Below, piece after piece: positions 57,612-64,000 of a stretch of 64,000 nt of DNA (its first letter is position 1; each line of letters begins with the position of its first letter). The notes beneath the pieces were generated by a model. It saw only the letters and a program-made list of their open reading frames with translations, did no database searches and had not been told where the DNA came from. The stretch lies in NCBI GenBank assembly GCA_033032865.1, contig JAWHQI010000716.1, positions 186,001 to 250,000 on the forward strand. The letters run 5' to 3'. The translations under genes and the position numbers were made by a program. The DNA is from Dactylorhiza incarnata. Lineage: Eukaryota; Streptophyta; Magnoliopsida; Asparagales; Orchidaceae.

Positions 57612-58508
57612 TGATAATACATTATTTATCTTTATTTTACTATAGTATTTATGTATTATATAATTAGTTATTTCCATATTTTGTAATAATAATGATCTAA
57701 AATCTACGTATTTTCATTTTCAGGAATTTCTGGGCTGCTAGTAACAATTTGGAGGTTATAGCCATGATCAAGAGAAATTTGAAGCATTTCTGCCTAAAAT
57801 CCAAGTTACACGCCCTAGGTCACGCCCGTGACCTAGGGGCGTGACTCCTGTCATGACAATGTTCATTCCAGCAATGCAGAACTACTTTTGACGCAATTTC
57901 AGCTAACACACCCTAGGTCATGCCCGTGACCAGAGGGCGTGTCTCAGGTGTCATGGCCAGGATGCTACCTGCAGACTAGAACTCCCTGCCAGCTTAATTA
58001 AAATTACACGCCCTCGGTCACCCCCATGACCAGAGGGCGTGACAGCGTGTCACGACCACTACTTCCTCCGCAATCCAGAAACTGCCGCCAACTCACTTTA
58101 AAGTTACACGGTCTTGGTCACGCTAGAGACCAGAGGCATGTTGCCTGATTAATAGCAGAAACGACAACCAATTACTCCAGCTCGCGCCCGTTTCATATCC
58201 AGCCAAACACACTAAGTTACATGCCCGTGTTTGAGGGTGTGCAATGTCGAGTTACATTAATTTTGGCCGTTTCTTGCCCAAAATTCCTGGAGTTTTTAAG
58301 AAAGCAGTTTTTCTTAGTCACACCCTTGGACACGGGCATGACCAAGGGCGTGACTCCCCATTTTTCACCTATAAAAGCCATCAACTTCCAAAAACTTGGG
58401 AGTTCAAATTTAGAGTTTGTTTTCAATATTGTTTTACTGTTTTCATGTACTAGATAGATTCTTTTACAAGTTGTAAGTTTTAATTTTTGCAATTTCAATT
58501 CAAGTATT
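57612..58508 (+). mobile_element. J: gypsy-type LTR, right end cut by G
   Basis: It begins TGATAATACATTATTTATC after GGCGGAGGTG. A TATA box is at 58370 (TATAAAAG). Its middle is a series of hairpins about 100 bp apart (57809-58354). It is interrupted at 58509 by LTR G, and I cannot find the remainder. Confidence 0.55.
57809..58354 (+). repeat. J: six hairpin repeats spaced about 100 bp
   Basis: Inverted repeats start near 57809, 57907, 58007, 58107, 58215 and 58317. In the first, CACGCCCTAGGTCAC pairs with GTGACCTAGGGGCGTG. In the last, GTCACACCCTTGG pairs with CCAAGGGCGTGAC. The fourth and fifth are decayed. The DNA between them is only weakly alike. Confidence 0.85.
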
Positions 58509-59500
58509 TGTTGGCACCCAAAATGTACCAGGTCCACACTTGCACAAGCTGATGGATGATGGGGGTAACTGTTGAGTAGCTGGTTACTTTGAGCCATGAG
58601 TGAAGGAGTGAGAGAAGGATAAAAGAAATGGCCGCGAGCAAGCGACGGGACCAAATCTATCCACCGCAGTGAATACCTCTATTGCGGCGGACAATGCTAT
58701 TGATATAAAACTGGTATTACAACTGAGATTACTTTCAGATACAAGAAAAATAATGTAGATCTTGAAATAAATATCTGGCGATCAGGAAGGAGGTTGTCGA
58801 GGTCGATGGGAGCTGGTGAAGACCGCTAGGAGGAGGCTGAGGTCGCCTGAAGATCGCCTGAGATTGCTAGGAGGAGGTTGAGGTTGCCTGGAGATCGCTT
58901 GAGATCGCTTGGAGGAGTCTGAGGTCGCCGCAGTCTCAGAAATCGAGACCGCTCAGGACATAAGATGGAGGCTAGAATCTCCCCAAAGAAGTCCCTTTCT
59001 GAGTACCCCCTTCCCTGTATTTATAGACATGAGGGCCTGCCCAAATGGGTAGGTCTAAGAGTAACGGGCTCCCCGAAACATGCCGAGACCGCCCGAGTCA
59101 TGTTAAGACTGCCTGGGACATGCTGAGACCGCCCGAAACATGTTGAGACTACCTGGGACATGCTTAGACCACCTAGGACATGCTGAAACTGCCTGAGACA
59201 TGATGAGACCACCTGAGACATACTGAGACCGCCCAGGACATGCTGAGACAGCTCAGGACATGCTGAGACTGCCCTAAACATGCTGAGACTGCCCGAGACA
59301 TGCGTAGACCTCCCATGACATGCTGAGACTGCCCGGTACATGCTGAGAGTGCCCAGGACATGATGAGACCACCCGAGATATGCTGAGACCTCCCGGGACA
59401 TGTTGAGACCGCCCGGGACATGCTGAGATCTCATGAGAGGGGGTTGAATCTCTATTTTTAGGAGAAGAATATAACTGCTGGGCACTTAGATCACTCGGCT
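58509..59500 (-). mobile_element. G: gypsy-type LTR, minus strand
   Basis: On the minus strand it has a TATA box near 59022 (CTATAAATACAGGG) and ends GGGTGCCAACA at 58509. U3 holds the 20-bp array 59434-59075. No PBS follows its end, so it is a 3' or solo LTR. The start is not sharply defined (about 59500). Confidence 0.5.
59075..59434. repeat. G: 18 tandem copies of an exact 20-bp period
   Basis: Units such as GGACATGCTGAGACCGCCCG follow each other with no length change for 360 bp (59075 to 59434), differing only by substitutions. They lie in U3 of the minus-strand LTR G. The open frames across them are by-products of the 60-bp triple unit. Confidence 0.95.
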
Positions 59501-59639
59501 GGGAGGGATTGCCGATTTTTAGGTAAACATAATCCTGATATTTTTTCAAGTTTTGAATTTTTTTCAAAAAAAAATAGAACTTACCCATGAGAATTGAGAT
59601 CCACCTTCTCTGTCATGACAGAACATGTGTAAAAAGAGT

Positions 59640-60202
59640 GCGAGTACCTGAAGAGAACTCACGAGCACCTACTTATCTCTACAAAAGAGTAGTCAAAGTA
59701 GGTATAAAAGAAATATATTATGCGAGTACCTGAAGAGAATTCATGAGCACCTGCTTATGTCTGCAAAAGAGTAGTCGAAGAAGGTATACAAGAAATATAT
59801 TATGCGAGCACCTGAAGAGGACTTGCGAGCACCTGCTTATCTCTACAAAAGAATAGTCAAAGCAAGTATAAGAGAAATATATTACGTGAGTTCCTGAAGA
59901 GAACTCACGTGCACCTGCTTATCTCTTCAAAAGAGTAGTCAAAGCAGGTATAAAAGAAATATTTTATGCAAGTTCCTGAAGAGAATCGCGAGAACCTGCT
60001 TATCTCTACAAAAGAGTAGTCAAAGAAGGCATAAAAGAAATATATTATGCGAGTACCTGAAGAGAACTCATGAGCACCTGCTTATCTATGCAAAAGAGAA
60101 GTCAAAGCAGGTATAAAAGAAATATATTACGCGAGTACCTGAAAAGAACTCGCGAGCACCTTCTTATCTCTGCAAAACAGTAGTCAAAGTAGGTATAAAT
60201 AT
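59640..60202. repeat. Seven tandem copies of an 82-bp repeat
   Basis: Units start at 59640, 59722, 59804, 59886, 59968, 60049 and 60131 (last one partial). In most units ACCTGCTT and the downstream AAGCAGGT form an inverted repeat. It lies next to LTR G on the internal side, where Tat-type elements often have tandem repeats. Confidence 0.93.
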
Positions 60203-61187
60203 GAAGAGACATGCCAGGTACCTGAGACAGCTTGCTGGTATCTGCTTTATTTACACATTTTGAAGTGCATAAGAAAGAACATCTCATTTATAGAGGGGAT
60301 ATGAATGCTTATTCTCAATTATTTGCTTTGATGTTAATGAAATATAATCTCTATGTGAAAAGATGAGGCAGTACACATGTTTATGGAAGGAGAAGGCTAA
60401 CATTCTGATATCTTCATATTTACATACTCACAGAATAATGAGCGTGAAGTCAATAAGGATGGATAATTTTTGACTTGTCGATAATAAAATTGCTATTATG
60501 TCAGCTAATGTCAAAAAACCCGACTAGTATATGATTTGAGAAATCTGAAGTTATAAATAGATTAACCATGAGTCTGGGATAAAGACCCGAGAATGCAGAA
60601 ATTCCGAGATCCAGAAATCCCAAAATGACATGTATGTAATTTTATGGTACCTGCAAATATTAGTGACCAACAAATAATTGCCTAGTTATTTGGCAGTGTA
60701 TTTGGGTACATACTAATGTTAGTCTATTTCTCTTATAAGTAATATCACATCAACCTAACATCAGTTGTTAGTAATCTATCACAATCAATCCATTATCAAA
60801 TGGAATCATCTCTATTCAAGCAAAGCAAGTCGATTAACTCGACAAGGTATCATGACAATTAATGACAACCATCACAAAGTAACAGATTGGGCTACCACTA
60901 CACATCTGCGAATAATTCTAGCGAAATGTGGTCATAGTGAGTTTTACAACACAAAATAATAATCAGATGGGGTATATCCAGTCTTTACATCAAACAACAG
61001 AGGTGGTATTTCCACCCGTCACATCCACGTAGTTTTTAGAGGTATTAATGCAAAATGCAAAAAAAGTAAAGTAATGAAAAAAGATTAAGACATAATTTGA
61101 TAAATGTTTGCAATGGAGGATACGACAGTTGATATGGATATAAGGTCTAATATATCTGACTGCTGAGAAAGACTTCGCGGTGATAGC
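60203..61187. other. Unassigned AT-rich stretch
   Basis: I see no coding potential, LTR end or repeat that I can assign. It may be internal DNA of G or the remainder of an older element. Confidence 0.3.
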
Positions 61188-62344
61188 TGTTGGAACATTG
61201 TCTTCCGCATCTCCTAGTTTTGAGAATAACAAATCCTATGTGTATTTGATCTTATGTGTTTAAGTGTGCAGGAAACCAATTCCATATGACTCAAGGATGA
61301 CATAAGAAGGTTGCCCCCAAAATTGGGCCAATAATTCCAATATGCCCACTAGCGCCGGTGGTAGCACCTAGTGCCCGACGCTAGTGTTGATTAGCGCCAT
61401 TCCGGAGCACATATAAAAGGAGCTAGTGCCTGGCGGTAACGGATAGCACAGGCGGTAGCGCGGAGCATAAAAATCATGAGAGAAATGTTTCCTCGGATTG
61501 AAGATTCTCTCGAGCAGAATAATGCCTAATCCGGGATAGCGCCGGTGGTAGTGCTAGCGCAGGCGCTAGCACTGAGGATATAAAATGGACCCCTTGGATC
61601 CGTCTTCTTCATCCTCTTCAGATCCTAAATTCCAGAGCTTCGTGCCACATCATATAGAAAAAGGTTCAGAGAGATACTCCCACAAATCCATGAAGGCTTA
61701 AGGAGATATGTGGAGAAGATTTCAACACGCGTCATCATCACGATGAAAGACCGCATCGACTACGATCATACTCTGCAGGTCTTCATCTACTTCTACAAGA
61801 GATCTATATAGGGAGTTTTATATTTTTGTTATTTATTCACATCTTTTCTTGTAATCGTGTAGTGAATTCGCCTCATGTTGGCGACTAGGTTTGGGTAGGA
61901 CTTAGGGATGAAATTTGCCTCGTATTGGCGACTAGATCTAGGTTAGGTCTAGGGGGTGCTCGAGGCCATATCCGGGGAAGTGTTGGCTAGAGCGGCTTGA
62001 GGCCGTATCCGGGGAAGGATAGGGTAGGGCCACCGGTTCGTTGGGATATGAGTCGGGATAGAAAACAAAAAGGATTTTATTATTCGCTTTCGATTTCTAG
62101 CGTCATAGAAATCTAGTTTTGTAATCAATTTTATTAATAGTAATCATGTCTCTCTTTGGGTAATAAAATTGATTTTTTTTTCATTTCTCTAAATTGTTTA
62201 TTATCCTCTCTTTCATTATAAAACAATTTAGATCTTTATTCAAAATCACTATTTTGATCTCTTATTATTTCAAGTATTCCAAAATATAACATAAGTTTTA
62301 AAACCCTTATTCACCACCCTCTAAGGGCGCATACCGATCCATCA
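61188..62344 (+). mobile_element. H: Sirevirus-type 5' LTR (1157 bp)
   Basis: It runs from TGTTGGAACATTG to CCGATCCATCA. It is related to the LTRs of D and F (GGCGACTAG, CTAAGGGCGC). It has repeated TAGCGCC/GGCGCTA palindromes, the best at 61551-61572 with 10-bp arms GTGCTAGCGC. TATA-like TATAAAA is at 61579. The left flank atagc is a possible TSD; the right end lies outside the window. Confidence 0.85.
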
Positions 62345-62346
62345 AG

Positions 62347-62357
62347 TGGTATCAGAG
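62347..62357 (+). promoter_or_regulatory. H: primer-binding site (initiator tRNA-Met)
   Basis: TGGTATCAGAG lies two bases after the LTR end. Confidence 0.95.
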
Positions 62358-62393
62358 GGGTTTTATTCCAAATCGGTTTAACAACCGAGAATA

Positions 62394-63921
62394 ATGACGT
62401 CTCATGATCTCGCTTCTATTATTGGGGCAAATTTTTATGAAGAAGAAAAATCACTAGCACCACCTTTATTTAAAGGGACAAATTATAAAGGGTGGAAAAT
62501 TTTAATGGAAAGATTTATTAAAACTTTAGATATCGAAGCATGGAATTTAGCAATAGTAAGACCAACAGATGAGTCAAATAAAAAAGGAACGTCATCTAAA
62601 TGCAAAAGCCAAACACTATTTATTTTGTGGTCTATCAAATGAAGTTTTCAAATTAATATATTGTTTTTTAGTGCATACAAAGTATGGAAATTTCTTGAAG
62701 AAATGTATGATCTTCCTCTCGCAGGTATGGAACAAACACAGGAGGAGAAGGACATACAAGCATCCACCATTATTTAAGAAGATCTCTCTCATAGCAAAAT
62801 CATGGAGATCGTGGAAATCAACTTAGAAAAAGAGAGCAATACATCAAGAGAAAAAGAAGATGAAAATTCATCTATGATGGAGGAAGGCCTAAAAGATGAC
62901 AAAGGAACTTCATGCTCACATTCTGCCTCTTCCAATTGCGCTGTAAGAAAGTTTAATTCTTCCTCTTGTGTGATAACTTTTATCTCTAGTTTCAATATAC
63001 TAAAAATGGCTAAACGTAAGATCAAGAAATTGAAAATTACTAATAAAAATTTACGTTTAGAAAATAAGAGGTTACAAGCTAATATTAATTTAGAATCTAA
63101 TTGTGACATGGTTTCTATCTTGTCCTTCAATTGAAAATACAAAACCTTGTTTTGATTGTAATAATATTAAAGAAAAATTCAAGGAACTTAAAAAAGAGTT
63201 TACTTTCGTAAAAGAATAAAATGAAATATTATGTTTAGAAAACTCTTCTCTGAAAAATGATTGTGCTAAGTGTAAAGACTATAAAATTGAAATTGAAGAG
63301 ATGGATGAAACATTTGAGGAATACATAAATAAATATCAAAATCATATTGATTCAATTGTTTCTACTCTTAAAAATAGCACAATTGCTTATAATAAAGCTA
63401 GATATAATTTGAAACTTAAGAACAATGAATTAGGAACTAAAATTAACTTGCTTAAGGAAATCATAAAGAAAAATTCTAAAAATATACATTCTCAATATCA
63501 AGCAAACTCCAAAAGCAAGTTGAATATGATTTCTCAAAATTTGAATAAGCCAAATAATGGAAATAAAAAACTTCAAAAGATTGAAAATGAAATTCCAAAA
63601 TACTATCATCATTATCACTTACAACATCAATCTTCTCCCAACATAAAATTAAATGTTCACAACTTTCGTATGAAAAATACTTTCAATAATCATCACAATT
63701 ATAAACTTCAAAATAAAAATATTCACAATGGAAATTTGATGCAAAAACACAATATTAAACCTAAGTATGAGTGGAGACCCAAGATTATAAATGAAACATT
63801 AGCTCCACTTGAAAGGGGTCATTCATACTCATCTACCCAAAAATCATCTCAATATATTTGGGTACCTAAAGGAACCATTACACATGGTTCTCTTTGGATA
63901 CCTAAATCTCTTGTTCATTAG
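62394..63921 (+). pseudogene. gag: H: Sirevirus-type gag, internally deleted and frameshifted
   Basis: ATG 62394 opens MTSHDLASIIGANFY, with the gag start motif PLFKGTNYKGWKILMERF. A frameshift near 62575 moves to a frame with HYLFCGLSNEVF. After about 62760 the text jumps to an acidic/serine stretch and long coiled-coil DNA (63000-63500), so much of the UBN2 domain and the zinc knuckle are missing. The last part ends with YIWVPKG and a TAG at 63919, the Sirevirus gag end motif also seen in B and D. It may be a non-autonomous form. Pol would lie right of the window. Confidence 0.8.
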
Positions 63922-63934
63922 GTATCATCAATTG

Positions 63935-63977
63935 CATGAAGTAGAATCCTTTGAAATGTACAAAGTTCTACTTCATG
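63935..63977 (+). other. H: stem-loop just after the gag stop codon
   Basis: CATGAAGTAGAA pairs perfectly with TTCTACTTCATG. After a 2-base bulge, CTTTG pairs with CAAAG around a 7-base loop. It begins 13 bases after the TAG at 63919-63921. Confidence 0.7.
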
Positions 63978-64000
63978 ATATGCTTTAATGTCTCTTTTTT

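Noticed and set aside
59021..59588. Minus-strand frames with repeated SACPG and SQHV words
   Set aside because: These are a by-product of the 20-bp array in LTR G.
59640..60202. CRISPR-like regular repeats
   Set aside because: The whole 82-bp unit repeats, so there are no unique spacers, and the DNA is plant nuclear.

Overview
The window is plant nuclear DNA made almost entirely of nested LTR retrotransposons. The evidence is Ty1/copia and Ty3/gypsy gag-pol sequence of plant type, primer-binding sites (PBS) complementary to plant initiator-Met and Asp tRNAs, polypurine tracts (PPT) next to LTRs, 5-bp target-site duplications (TSDs), and no convincing host gene. The species cannot be named from the sequence; a repeat-rich angiosperm fits best. 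I use letters for the elements.

Left part (1-28147). 1-1043 is a minus-strand chromovirus-like LTR (K). 1900-4544 is the 3' end of a gypsy element (E), with its LTR at 3160-4544. It abuts a broken 5' LTR of an old Sirevirus-like copia (D), which runs to its 3' LTR at 18873-20202. D's gag and pol are full of stops and frameshifts. D is interrupted by a second decayed copia, A' (10921-17431, TSD ttttt). D lies in or against a minus-strand Tat-type gypsy (L, gag/PR/RT at 20203-23637). Next to L, two related LTRs face each other. At 25075-28147 another Sirevirus-type LTR (F) is split by a terminal-inverted-repeat element that carries about 65 copies of a 20-bp minisatellite.

Central nest (28924-56790). 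A minus-strand gypsy LTR (I) is split by copia element A (LTRs 30240-31443 and 55290-56484). A is itself split twice. One insertion is B (31607-43395, TSD aaagc), an apparently complete Sirevirus with gag (771 aa), pol (1068 aa) and a third 792-aa ORF. The other is C (46480-54370, TSD agtag), a protein-less gypsy-like element with 2241-bp LTRs. C's LTRs are almost identical and B's differ by about 1 percent, so both are recent. A has only three in-frame stops and no frameshift apart from the insertions.

Right part (56791-64000). Here are the internal tail of I, a gypsy LTR (J) built around hairpins spaced about 100 bp apart, and a minus-strand LTR (G) with an exact 20-bp tandem array and an adjacent 82-bp satellite. 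The window ends in Sirevirus-like H (LTR 61188-62344, broken gag to the window end).

The most interesting signals are non-coding. First, stem-loops with different, base-pair-compensated stems but the same GGA core stand just before polypurine tracts in three gypsy elements (E, C, I), with extra internal copies in E and C. Second, almost every LTR family here carries its own short palindrome in many copies, and B and D repeat theirs outside the LTR. B is the only element with all coding functions intact; C, and possibly H, would need proteins from other elements.
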